This document shows positions 1-10,009 of a stretch of 64,000 nt of DNA, in pieces. This DNA is from Macrocystis pyrifera (taxonomy: Eukaryota; Sar; Phaeophyceae; Laminariales; Laminariaceae), in assembly GCA_031763025.1 (NCBI GenBank), contig JASSKH010000014.1, positions 12,781,201 to 12,845,200 of the forward strand, given 5' to 3'. Numbering within the stretch: the stretch's first letter is position 1; the number at the start of each line of letters is the position of its first letter. Both the position numbers and the translations under genes were made by a program. A model generated the notes under the pieces. That model saw only the letters and a list, made by a program, of their open reading frames with translations. It did no database searches and was not told the DNA's origin.

Positions 1-1335
1 ATTCAAAAACACAAGCAATGAAAATATTTATCCAGACTCACAATCCCTATGCCCCGAACGCTACCGCTGTTGTGTCCGCCCCGGCTACCCCTGCGTCCGG
101 TCTCATGGCGTCACCGCAGCTCGGGTCATCCAGCTTATCCTCCTGGGTGAAATCAAACGTCGCCTCTGCAGCATTGACCCGCATACACAAGGGATGGGAC
201 AATTCAAAAATGAGAGACCAGCATACAAATATGTAAATATGTGGAATGCCGCAAACAGACGGGTTGCTGTAGTTGGGCGCAAGGGTTCAACACATACACC
301 TCTTTCTGCTGTACTTGCTCGGTTCTGCCAGCATCAGACCAACGCAGTGCCCAACTCAGCAATAGGGTGGGCATATCAATCCTCTTACTGTATATGAAAC
401 AATTACGGCAAAAAGGTACACATGGGCGAAGGGTCTTCGTGCATTCATTGAGCTCGCGTCATTCGCACGTTTCCCAACTAAATTCTAGAGCACCTTTACT
501 CTTTTCATTTCATTATCGTACTCGTGTCGATACTCAACCTCGACCAGTCAACTATAAAACAGACAGACGTCATAGTTCTGCAGTGCGTCTACAGGAAAAC
601 TTTTGTCAGGGAAGCTATATACGTATACGTCTGTGCATCTCATCACTTTTCCAACATTCCCAAATATTAATCTCTAATGTTCGCAGATTATCTACCATTC
701 TTAAACCGATACACAATCAATCTAAAACCGGAAATCAACACAGCAAACAATCAACACAGTCAAACGTGCCTGGTGCGGACCTAAGTCCTTGATGGTGGCG
801 CCTCGGTCCCTTCTCTTTGATCCTCTCTCTCTTGGGGCAGCGCATTCCGAACAGATTATGCAAACTCCTCCCCCTGCGCCCATCTTCACTCTCTCCCTCG
901 TCGCCTTCCGCGGGGGCAACGTCCCCCTCATCAACTACCTGCGGGCGTGGTGCTTCAGCAGTCCAGGCCGACGATTCTGCTAGAACACTTTCAGCATCGC
1001 TCACGCGGTCTCCACCTTCCTTCCCGGCTCCTGCCGGCCAAACTCCCTCTTTCATACCTGGTACCAGGTATAATATTACGTACATCAACGTCGCCAGCGC
1101 GCAGCGAACCCACAGATTCAGGCAGATGCTTGGCTATCCCGGGGTGTTGCAGCAACGACGGTTACGCGGCGGTCATGACGACGGCGGCGGCAGCGGCGGT
1201 AGCGAAGACGGCGGTTGCGGCGGCGGTGGTAACGGTGGTTACTGCATGCGCTTCATCGTCGCAACAAAAGTGCAGCAATCCTCTGACTGCTGACGTTGCT
1301 GACGGTGCTGCTGGAGCTACTGCTGCCCTTGCAAC

Positions 1336-1763
1336 AGGGTTCTACACTATTTGACCTTGTCATGGGCATGTCGTGGCATTGCCATGGTACCGCCCATGGC
1401 ATACCATGGCATCACCACGGCATCCCATGGTGTGGCATAAGATTCCATGGCACGCCGTGGGGGTTGCCATGACATGCCATGGGTAGTACCATGGCAACCC
1501 CCGCGGCTACCGCCACGGCACTCCATGGTAATCCCACGGCATATCATGGCAACCCCCACGGCACCCCCAATGTCCACGGCACCTAGGTTGGGGTTAGGGT
1601 TAGGGTTAGGGATAGGGTTAGGGTTAGGGTTAGGGTTAGGGTCCCATGGTATGCCGTGGAGGTCCGTGGAAGGTTCCGTGGTATACCGTGGAAGATGCCG
1701 TGGAAGGTTTTGCCGCAGGTGGTGCCACGGCATGCCCCGGCAATGACAATAATGTACATACCT
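1336..1763. mobile_element. Foldback TIR insertion with a telomeric-repeat core (MULE-like MITE)
   Basis: The insertion is bounded by an exact 10-bp direct repeat CCCTTGCAAC (1326-1335 and 1764-1773). R copy 2 has the same place with a single CCCTTGCAAC (12091-12100), which is the empty site. The ends are imperfect inverted repeats (AGGGTTCTACACTATT against AGGTATGTACATTATT, 12 of 16). Inside, the left half is rich in CCATGGCA/CCACGGCA and the right half in the reverse complement, so a single strand could fold back. TTAGGG repeats sit between the halves. A 9-10 bp target duplication is typical of Mutator-like elements. No transposase is encoded, so the element would be non-autonomous. Confidence 0.8.
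1585..1642 (+). repeat. Interstitial telomere-type repeat (TTAGGG)n
   Basis: About nine near-perfect TTAGGG units, one with a T-to-A change, lie at the centre of the foldback insertion. The array is flanked on both sides by unique and transposon sequence, so it is internal and not a chromosome end. It hints at a TTAGGG telomere in this organism, if the array was copied from a telomere. Confidence 0.85.
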
Positions 1764-1930
1764 CCCTTGCAACTGCTACTCTCCGGCGCCTTCGCAGTGC
1801 CAAGCGAACCTATCAGGTCTGGCTCAAAGTTGGCCCCGCTCGGATCGCTGTTGCGTCTGGTGCGGCAACTCCTGCCTCTCCTTCTCACACACACATCCTC
1901 TCCTCCAGGACCTCGATCTCATCTTCAAAA

Positions 1931-2434
1931 TACACACGCTGGCTCCCTGACAAAGTACATCATTTAGAAAGAATAGACATGCTTGAAGCAGATCCCCACC
2001 TCTCTATGTTGGCCTGGGCTACGCTTGGCAATATAAGATCACCGGTATTCACTAGTGTGTTGATTGACCGCTATTTCAGAAAGGTATATGCGCAGCTGGA
2101 ACGGGAACGCGTGGCTGACTCCAGGCATGAAACAAAACTCCTCTTATATTACATCCTCGCTGTCGAGTTGACTCGCCTCATACCAGGTATGTATTATAGA
2201 GTTACACCTGACGAGAGGCATTGGTGGGAACATATTGCCCCGATATCCCGATACCCTACTGCCACAGTTCCTTTCCAGCGTGAAACTCCTCAATCTACCA
2301 TGGATCTTATATGTCGTGTTTCAAAGTACAATCGACACGACATAACAGTACCAGACCCCGTAGGACCATACCTTTCACTCGACCGTCGGAACGAGAGAAA
2401 ACAGCAGTATCGAGAGGGAGTGAGAAGGCGCTAA
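1931..2434 (+). pseudogene. R-family conserved reading frame, unknown product
   Basis: From about 1931 the plus frame reads open for ~168 codons with protein-like composition: alternating hydrophobic and charged residues, an LLLYYILAVELTRLI helix-like stretch and a RHWWEHIAPISRYP stretch. The last ~30 codons run into the satellite. Homologous but broken frames occur at 6083-6330 and 12310-12660, where the same words (ARERVVDSR, ELLLYYIRAVE, CRVSEYN) appear with stops and frameshifts. Conservation of the same frame in three copies suggests the repeat once encoded a protein. I do not recognise the family. No convincing start codon exists, since the upstream part of the frame belongs to the foldback insertion. 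Confidence 0.4.
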
Positions 2435-4945
2435 AGTACTAGACCTCGTAGGATCATACTCTCGACTCCACCACTAAAACGAGAGAATACAGCAGTATCG
2501 AGAATGAGTGAAGGGAACACAACAATAGCCGATGCCGTAGGATCCTACCCCCCACTCCCCCGTCAATACGGGAAAATAAAGCCATGTCGAGAGCGAGTGG
2601 ATGGGCACAACAGTACTAGACCCCGTACGATCATACCTTCCACTATACCGTCAAACGAGAGACAAAAACAGTGTCGAGAGGGAGTGAGGGGGCACAACAG
2701 TACAAGACCCGTAGGATCGTAGTCGCCACTCCACCGACAGACCGAGAAAATGCAGCACCATCGCAAGGGAGTGAGTGGGCATAACAACAGTACCCGACCC
2801 CGTAAGATTCTACTATCCACACCCCTGTCAATACGGGAAAGTAATAGCATATCAAAAAGGTGTGAGGGGGCACAAGATTACCATACCACTTACGATCATA
2901 CATTCCACTCTACCGTCAAACGATTGAAAACAGCAATATCGAGGGGGAGTGAGAGGGCACAAGAGTACCAGACCCCGTATGATCATACTGTCCACTCTAC
3001 CGTCATGACGAGAGAATACAGCAGTTTCGAGAATGAGTGAGGTAAACCAACAGTACCAGACACCGTAGGACAATACCCTCCACACACCCGTCAAATAAGA
3101 GAATACAGCAGTATCGAGAGGGAGTAGGGGGGACAACAGTACCAGACCACGTAGGATCATACCCTTCACTCCACGTTCAAAAGAGAGAAAATGGCAGTGT
3201 CGAGAATGAGTGAGGGGGCACAACAGTACCCGACCTCGTGGGACCATACCCACCACTACATCATCAAATCGAGAGAAGACGGAAGTATCGAGAATGAGTG
3301 AGGGGGTCGAACAGTACTAGACCCCGTAGGACCATACCCTCCACACCCACGTCAAACGAAAGAATACAGCAGTATCGAGAAAGAGTGAGTGTGCACAACA
3401 GTGCCAGGCATCGTAGGACCCTACCCGTCACTCGAACGTCCGAACGAGAGAATATAGCAGTATCTAGAATGGGCGAGGGGGGACAACAGTTCCAGACCCC
3501 GTAGGACAATACCCTCCACACCCCCGTCAAAGGAGAGAATACTGCAGTATCGAGAGGGAGTGAGGGGGCACATCAGTACCAGATTCCGTAGGATCATATC
3601 CTCGACTCCTCCGCCAAAACGACAAAATACGGCAGTATCGTGAATGAGTGAAAGGGCACAACAATACCAGACCCTGTAAGACCACACCTTCCACTCTACC
3701 CTGTGAACGAGAAAATACAGCAGTATCGAGAGGGAGCGAGGGGGCCCAACAATACTAGACCCCGTAGCATCATACCCTCCATTTCACGGTCGTAACGATA
3801 AATTGGTGCAAGTTCGAGAGGCAGTGAGGGGGCAAAAGAGTACTAGATCCCGTAGAATTATACCCTTGACTCCACCGCCATACCAACAGAATACGGCAAT
3901 ATCGAGAATGAGTGAGGGGCACAACAATACCAGACCCTGTAAGACCACACCTTCCACTCTACCCTGTGAACGAGAAAATACAGCAGTATCGAGAGGGAGC
4001 GAGGGGGCCCAACAATACTAGACCCCGTAGCATCATACCCTCCATTTCACGGTCGTAACGATAAATTGGTGCAAGTTCGAGAGGCAGTGAGGGGGCAAAA
4101 GAGTACTAGATCCCGTAGAATTATACCCTTGACTCCACCGCCATACCAACAGAATACGGCAATATCGAGAATGAGTGAGGGGCACAACTGTAGCGGATCC
4201 TGAAGGACCATACCCTCCACACCCCCGTCCAACGACCGAATACGGCAGTATCGAGAATTAGTGAGGGGGCACAACAGTACCAAACCCCGTCGGATCATAC
4301 TTTCCACCCCACCGTCAAAACGAGAGAATACTGCAGTATCGAGAGGGAGTGAGGGGGCACATCAGTACCAGATTCCGTAGGATTATATCCTCGACTCCTC
4401 CGCCAAAACGACAAAATACGGCAGTATCGTGAATGAGTGAAAGGGCACAACAATACCAGACCCTGTAAGACCAAACCTTCCACTCTACCCTGTGAACGAA
4501 AAAATACAGCAGTATCGAGAGGGAGCGAGGGGGCACAACAATACTATACCCCGTAGCATCATACCCTCCATTTCACGGTCGTAACGATAAATTGGTGCAA
4601 GTTCGAGAGGCAGTGAGGGGACAGAAGAGTACTAGACCCCGTAGAATTATACCCTTGACTCCACCGCCATACCAACAGAATACGGCAATATCAAGAATGA
4701 GTGAGGGGCACAACTGTAGCGGATCCTGAAGGACCATACCCTCTACACCCCCGTTCAACGACCGAATACGGCAGTATCGAGAATTAGTGCGGGGGTACAA
4801 CAGTACCAGACCCCGTCGGATCATACCTTCCACCCCACCGTCAAAACGAGAGTATACGGCAGTATCGAGAATGAGTGAAGGGGCACAACAGTACCCGACC
4901 CCGTAGAATTATACCCTCCACTACATCATCAAAACGAGAGAAGAC
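2345..4945. repeat. 88-bp satellite array with higher-order structure
   Basis: About 29 head-to-tail units of roughly 88 bp fill this stretch. Each contains variants of CAGTATCGAGAATGAGTGAG, a GGGGCACAACAGTACCAGAC block and a CCCCGTAGGATCATACC block. Units differ at many positions, but a three-unit block is nearly identical at 3703-3925 and 3967-4187 (264 bp apart) and again at 4492-4713 (525 bp further, about six units). Several 60-130 codon open frames arise on both strands because the unit lacks stops in some phases. The period is not a multiple of three and the frames shift, so I do not call them genes. Confidence 0.9.
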
Positions 4946-5220
4946 GGCATGCCCCCTCACTTTACGAACAAAAGAGGTCCGGGGTTCGAGTCCCGCCAGA
5001 CGTCGTATTTCCGCTTCTTCTGCCGTGGGTGGAAAAAGGGAAAATCAAGTGGAGTGAACCACTTTATTAAATAATCAAGTGGAGTGAATTACTATATTAA
5101 AAGAACGCACGACTAGGGAGGGGGGCAATAGGAAGGAAAAACCAGGCGCTGATTAGGAGCTTGATCAACCCCGGAAGATGCTATCGGCGGGAGGCCGTAT
5201 CGAGCCCAAAGGTACTTCTT
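4946..5220. other. Satellite edge with a tRNA-like T-arm motif
   Basis: The array ends here. At 4977-5002 the motif GGGGTTCGAGTCCCGCC resembles a tRNA T-arm and B box, but I find no matching A box or acceptor stem. It could be the remnant of a tRNA-derived element. A short duplication (ATCAAGTGGAGTGAA) lies at 5044-5090. Nothing else is recognisable. Confidence 0.35.
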
Positions 5221-5302
5221 TTGTTTGTTAATAAAGCAAGGGATAAACCACTGAGCTGACTGAGTAGCTCAGTGGTTTATCCTTTGCTTCATTAACGAAC
5301 AC
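5221..5302. repeat. Long imperfect palindrome containing two opposed tRNA A-box motifs
   Basis: The two arms are about 35 nt and face each other across an 8-nt loop near 5259. The inner 17 bp (GGATAAACCACTGAGCT and its complement) are perfect, and the outer parts match with a few mismatches (GTTAATAAAGCAAG against CTTTGCTTCATTAAC). Each arm contains AGCTCAGTGG, the core of a tRNA A box. It abuts element S2 copy A. It may be a fusion of two S2-like heads or a small fold-back element. Confidence 0.65.
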
Positions 5303-5506
5303 TACCCTCTTCGTTTCATCACCTGGGGAACCAGGAAGATGTGTTCTTTTTATTTATGGCACGCGCAATGCGTTTCTGTAAAAGAAACGGTCGAAGTGAG
5401 GTTCGAACCGGTGACCTGGACGGCGTCAGATGTGAAGGTGATACCTACTGAGCTATAGGAGTAAACGATCGGGCGATATAATCCTTGTAACACACAGCAG
5501 TAAAAG
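5303..5506 (-). mobile_element. tRNA-derived short element S2, copy A
   Basis: On the minus strand the element opens with GTGTTACAAGGATT and carries a perfect A box (TAGCTCAGTAGG) and a B-box core (GGTTCGAACC) about 45 nt downstream, an internal RNA polymerase III promoter layout. A non-tRNA body follows and ends with CTGGTTCCCCAGGTGATGAAACGAAG. It matches 29869-30215 over most of its length. The acceptor stem does not pair, so it is a tRNA-derived repeat and not a tRNA gene. Confidence 0.7.
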
Positions 5507-5596
5507 TAGACGAACCGCCAACGCAGTAGCGTAGTGCACTTCGGAGTTAGGCCACTTCCAGGCGTCAGTCACGATCCTCATTGCCGCCTAGCTTGT

Positions 5597-5860
5597 GAGG
5601 CGTTCTAAAATAGAGGTTTACCCTAATATTTCTGAGGCTTCTCGATTGAGGAGCTCCATACCTCACCCGAAAACTGACTTTTGGTAAAATCATACTGTAT
5701 CCCGCTGAGTACTGAGTAATCTCATGGCCCAAGAATACAAAAAAGAAGACTTTCGAAAAAAGATTGCGGTTGTTCGACGATTTTCGATTATGGAGCCCCG
5801 GCACTCAGAAAACATTTCAGCGGCAATGTGCTACCTTTATCGTTTAACGCGTCTTGCATG
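5597..5860 (+). mobile_element. TIR element family M, copy 1 (degenerate ends)
   Basis: This ~260-bp segment aligns along its whole length with 17879-18125 and 18262-18512. Shared landmarks are TTTACCCTAATATTTCTGAGGCT, GGAGCTCCATACCTCA and CCCAAGAATACAAAA-like words. The terminal inverted repeats seen cleanly in copy 3 are decayed here (TTCTAAAATAGAGGT and ACCTTTATCGTTTAA). There is no coding capacity, consistent with a non-autonomous DNA transposon. Confidence 0.65.
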
Positions 5861-6082
5861 CGTCTGACCCATCCGACGGATGGTGAATATATCGCACCGA
5901 ATACGACAGATATATTTGATGAGGCAGGCGTGTCTGATATATCGTGTCCTGAAATCCTGAAGAAAAACAGGACAAGTTACACTATACACAAGTAATTATA
6001 TTTGTTCTTGTTGTTGTTGCTGCTGTTACTGATAATTGTTGTGTTTGTTTTAGTTGGTAGTGGTGTTGTTGATTGATCTCTA

Positions 6083-6330
6083 AAGGTAGAGGCGCAGCTG
6101 GCACGGGAACGCGTGGTTGACTCCAGACAGTAACACGGAACTCCTCTGATATTATATCCGAGCTGTCGAGTTGACTCGCCTCATATGCAGTACATAGTGT
6201 TACACCTGACGAGTAGCATTGGCGGGCACACGTTACCCCAATGTCCCAACAACCTACTGCCGGAATCCTTTTCCAGCATGGAACTCCCCAATCTACCATG
6301 GATCTTATGTGTCGTGTTTCTGAGTAGAGT
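6083..6330 (+). repeat. R-family 3' fragment
   Basis: This fragment is near-identical to 12400-12660 and similar to 2070-2340, the 3' block of the R repeat. It contains the GCAGCTGGCACGGGAACGCG and CTACCATGGATCTTATGTG words. The frame that is open in copy 1 is broken here by a stop and a shift. Confidence 0.75.
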
Positions 6331-8179
6331 CAACATCCCCCCTACTCAATATACACGACCATACTAATATGCCCCCTGCTCCTGTGCATGATCAATATTC
6401 CCCTCAGCTCTGTACACGAAAATGTACGACATCGCAGGGCTAATATATGTATACGTATATTTATCAATTTTTGGTACTTTAGCCAACTTTTCTCTTCGCA
6501 CGAGCACTTTTAGGCAAAACACTAAGTACACGGACACGGGAAGCCCTGCCGGACACATTGGTCTAGGTCTCGGTGCGATCCGTGCACTCTGAAGCGCGTG
6601 GCGGGCGCTCAAAGTTTTTTTTTTTCCGGCGGGAGCGGATAAGACGATTTCCCTGGCTTCAGTAAGAGGCCTTATTTTGTACGTACGTATCGGTACATAC
6701 ATGTCATGCTGTCTGTTTTCTCCCCTAGGCTCTCACGAGCTATGAGCACACAGCTCAGACATATGCCAGGTACACAACAGACAACACGCACAGATCCCGA
6801 CGTTCCAACGCTGCCCCCCCCCGCCCACCCGCCGTACGTGCGCGACACACCCTTATGCGCAGTGTTGCTGTGGTTGGTTGCGTTTGTCGGAGCCTGCAGT
6901 CCGCATTTTTGATCCGTACTGTATACCCAGGATGATGTATATATCCCTGTACATATTTTTTGTGTTGCACGGAGCACAGACCACCGCCTAGAGAGCAATA
7001 GCCACAGCAGTGCACAGAGCGTGCTTACCTCCAGCTTCCTACAGCACCACAGCCCTGCTGCCCTGCTGCCCAGCAGCAGCAGCAGTGGGCACACCTTGCG
7101 CGTATGGATGATCGTACTGCGGCTATTACAGTTGGTTTACTCGATTGATCACTTGACCACGCCACGAACACACCAACCAGCATCACATACCTCTCTCCCT
7201 GCTTCAGAATCCTCTTCTGCTTATTGCTGTGTGTGATCCAACATTGCCACTGCTCCAGCTGTGCTCAGCACAGTGCGCCAACAGCAGCAGCAGGCGGGGT
7301 ACTCTGCGCATGTGGAAGATCCGTGCTGTAAGCTCAGTACTACTGTAGTTCGTTGTTGTTGTCATCGGCATTGGCCGATGCACGTACCTTCCGCAGTGTG
7401 TGACCCATTATCCCCGGATCGATATATTCGTCGTCTCGAGTACAACAAAAACAAATCGTTCGTGCTGTACAACAAATTATTCGTACAGCAGCGTTCGTAC
7501 AAAACGTACTTACAGCAGTAGTTCTCATTGCTGTGTGTCCTACATTGCTGACCGATAGATCCTAGAGCCAGCTGAAAGGGGCCCAGTACACATACGTTCC
7601 TCGCGTGGCATTCTACGGCAGTACTGCTGTATATATATATGCAGTCGTACCTGTACAAGCTACTCTACTGCTGTAGGAGATCGTGCAAAGTGTTTTAGAT
7701 TGCGTCAAAACTCGACGTGCCAGTTGTTCGAGCACTTGTTCTAGCGTAGACATTTATACTGCGCGCGACAAAAAATTCGTTTCCGAGGTTCGACTCGCAC
7801 CTTCCACGCTTTCTTTTTCAAATTCATTTTTTTTTTTTACTTTTTTTGGAGCAATACCACAACAGCAGTATTATTAATAATACATTCGTCCACTCCTTGT
7901 TTTTCTGAGCGTACATGTAGTGTGATATATTGTAATATAGTAAGTTGTGTGTGTTTATTTTCCACTTCTGGCTTTTTTTATACAGACCAGTACATTCATC
8001 TACCTTGCTTTTCTGAACGTATAATATGATATATTGTAGTTACTTGTGTGTTTTTACCCAAAGTAAAGAGTTTGGGCGCGCTTACGTGTGGCGTGCGTTC
8101 ACACTTCAATATTTCACAGCTACTCCCAATAGTTGGGAGTAAAGCAAAGTATGTTCGAGAAAATTCTGCTGCTATTACC
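6331..8179. other. No gene recognised
   Basis: This stretch has scattered CAG/CTG runs (for example around 7075 and 7280), a C-rich run near 6815 and T-rich runs near 7830. Open frames are short, overlap on both strands and show no recognisable domain. I see no RNA gene. Confidence 0.5.
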
Positions 8180-8945
8180 GTAGGTACTTCATACACTCGC
8201 AGTATTTCGGGGGTTTTGTACTGGAGATACTGCGAGTACTCGCAATATATTTTGAGGTTCTGTCGATACTACTTCGTATACTTCGGGCTCGCACTTATGC
8301 GGGGTTCGCTACTGCTGCTGGCGTGGATACCCCCTTTTGTGCTTGAAGTGTCTCGGGGTTCTGTACCGCGGGTACTACAGGTATTCTATTAATAGTCTAC
8401 AGTAGTAGCAGTATTTCGTCCGTTGGTAGTGTTCGTACTGCTACTTCTGCGAGACTCAGCACTCTCGCAGTAATAATGAAATACCCTCAATAGGCCCTGT
8501 ATACTTCGAGTGGGTATGATGTATACTTCAAAACCGTCTGTGCACCGCGTCGACAATTCTCAGGCCCAGCGTTCGGCACCAAACACACCTAGATAGTCCC
8601 ACACGAGAGGGAGTTGGAGCAAACCACTTTCGCTGGAGACAACTTGAGTACTTCAAGCAGTCGGCAGTATTTCGAGATACGCATTTGCGAGGAATATGGA
8701 TGCATGAACTGCGAATATTCAATACTCTCAGTATCTCGAGGTTCTGTCCTGCGCATATTTTGCCTTTACTCCAAGTATTTCGTGTTTCGATACTACTGCG
8801 GGTACATACTTTCCTGTATTCTCGGGGTTCGGTACTGCTCACACTCTCATTACTCCCAGTATTTGGGCCTTCTCAGTGCTGGCAATATTTTTTGCCGCCA
8901 GTACTCCCATACTCTCAGTGCTCGGACTACGATTTTTTGTTCTCG
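8180..8945. repeat. Degenerate minisatellite-like region (CTCGCAGTATTTCGGGGTTCTG)
   Basis: Variants of a motif built from CTCGCAGTATTTC, GGGGTTCTGTAC and TACTGCGAGTACT recur many times with irregular spacing of roughly 40-70 bp. Copies are diverged and interrupted. The 92-122 codon plus-strand frames here are rich in Y, S, R and F because of this repeat and are not called genes. Confidence 0.5.
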
Positions 8946-10009
8946 CCGAGCATTTATCTGTGAAACCTTGATGTCACCCTGAGCACCAAGAAACATTTAT
9001 TTTGGGGGAACATAGATATACATTGTACCAGTATGTGTATGTGCTGTACCTTACTCAACCGGTCACAAAGTATTATGGCGCAACCTCTACCTCGCGCAAT
9101 TTTTTTGTACGAATTAATCGCCGCGAGTTGGCTGGATCAATATATCCACTTATCGCTACCCTATTTTATATATATAATTAATTGTAGTAATGATCCCACA
9201 CTAATTCTGCGAACAGTATAATAGTCTGTCCTCAAAAAAATGTAGTGTATGTTCTTCACGTAAAATGATGGTTGGATGCAGGTACTAATTCTACACAAGT
9301 GTGCAGCGTTGCATACGAATATTTTATCGCTCTCGCGCCACTCCCCTATTCATGCGGCACCTCCCGGAGGGGAACCTTGTATCTCAATATTAATATCAAC
9401 TCGAATCAAACCCAAAAACAAAGAAAAAATCCAGTCTGTAACTCAAAAATCAATTTGTTAAATCAACACACAAATCCTAAAATCAGTATTCCAACGCTCA
9501 AATCCACAGCCTCTCTGTTCCAAACACATAAAACTCTCGAAATCCAATGCCAGGTAAAACGGCATTCTTCTCGGATTCAGTCAGGTAAAATGGCATTTTC
9601 CCCGGAATTGGTCCAAAGATATTCAGTGGAATCGCGTCGACTTATAGTACAGTGATCTCCGTGGCCCTCCCCTCGCTAAACGCTACTGGTGTCTACAGGC
9701 ACACTATCAGAATCATTCGTATTGTCTCCAGCGCGCACGCTCGAAAAGAATAACTTACGAATTCGGCGAGACTTGAAACCCCGACCCACCCTAGGGAATT
9801 ATGTAGCACTACCTGGTAGACCACTCAATCAGTACTGACTTTGAAAAAAGGCACAAATTTTCCAGAACCAAACAAAAACAAACTCTCAATTTCCGAAGTA
9901 TACTACCCGAACCTTCCCAGTCAGAAAACATTGAATATGGACCGCACACGCCACCGAGCGCTTCATAGTCTCTCTTCAGTCTCGTCAAAAACCGTTCCCT
10001 CTATTATAT
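8946..10009. other. No gene recognised; A/C-rich stretch
   Basis: From about 9380 to 10000 the plus strand is A- and C-rich and G-poor, like 39830-40690 beside the Copia fragment. Both stretches lead into an R copy. This may be a decayed remnant of the same Copia-type element, but I cannot read any pol motif in it. Confidence 0.35.

Larger units (their letters stand above)
1..2345 (+). repeat. R-family dispersed repeat, copy 1 (5' end outside window)
   Basis: This segment aligns by eye with 10010-12660 (copy 2) and its first part with 41660-43325 (copy 3). All share the stretch around ATGAAAATAYTYATCCAGAYT, the block ending at the GTGCCTGGTGCGGAC motif, and, in copies 1 and 2, the final block that ends near the CTACCATGGATCTTAT motif. 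Copy 1 lacks about 480 bp present in copy 2 (after base 200) and carries a 428-bp insertion at 1336-1763. I recognise no known transposon protein, and the class is unknown. A conserved reading frame near the 3' end is listed separately. Confidence 0.75.

Noticed and set aside
1585..1642. A chromosome end
   Set aside because: The TTAGGG run is about 58 bp, lies inside a TIR insertion with a target duplication and is followed by 62 kb of other sequence.
2345..4945. Regularly spaced repeats as a CRISPR array
   Set aside because: The unit is 88 bp with no constant repeat/unique spacer alternation, the context is eukaryotic and no cas gene is present.
5395..5460. A functional tRNA gene on the minus strand
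   Set aside because: Both promoter boxes are present but stems do not close, and the sequence recurs as part of repeat S2.
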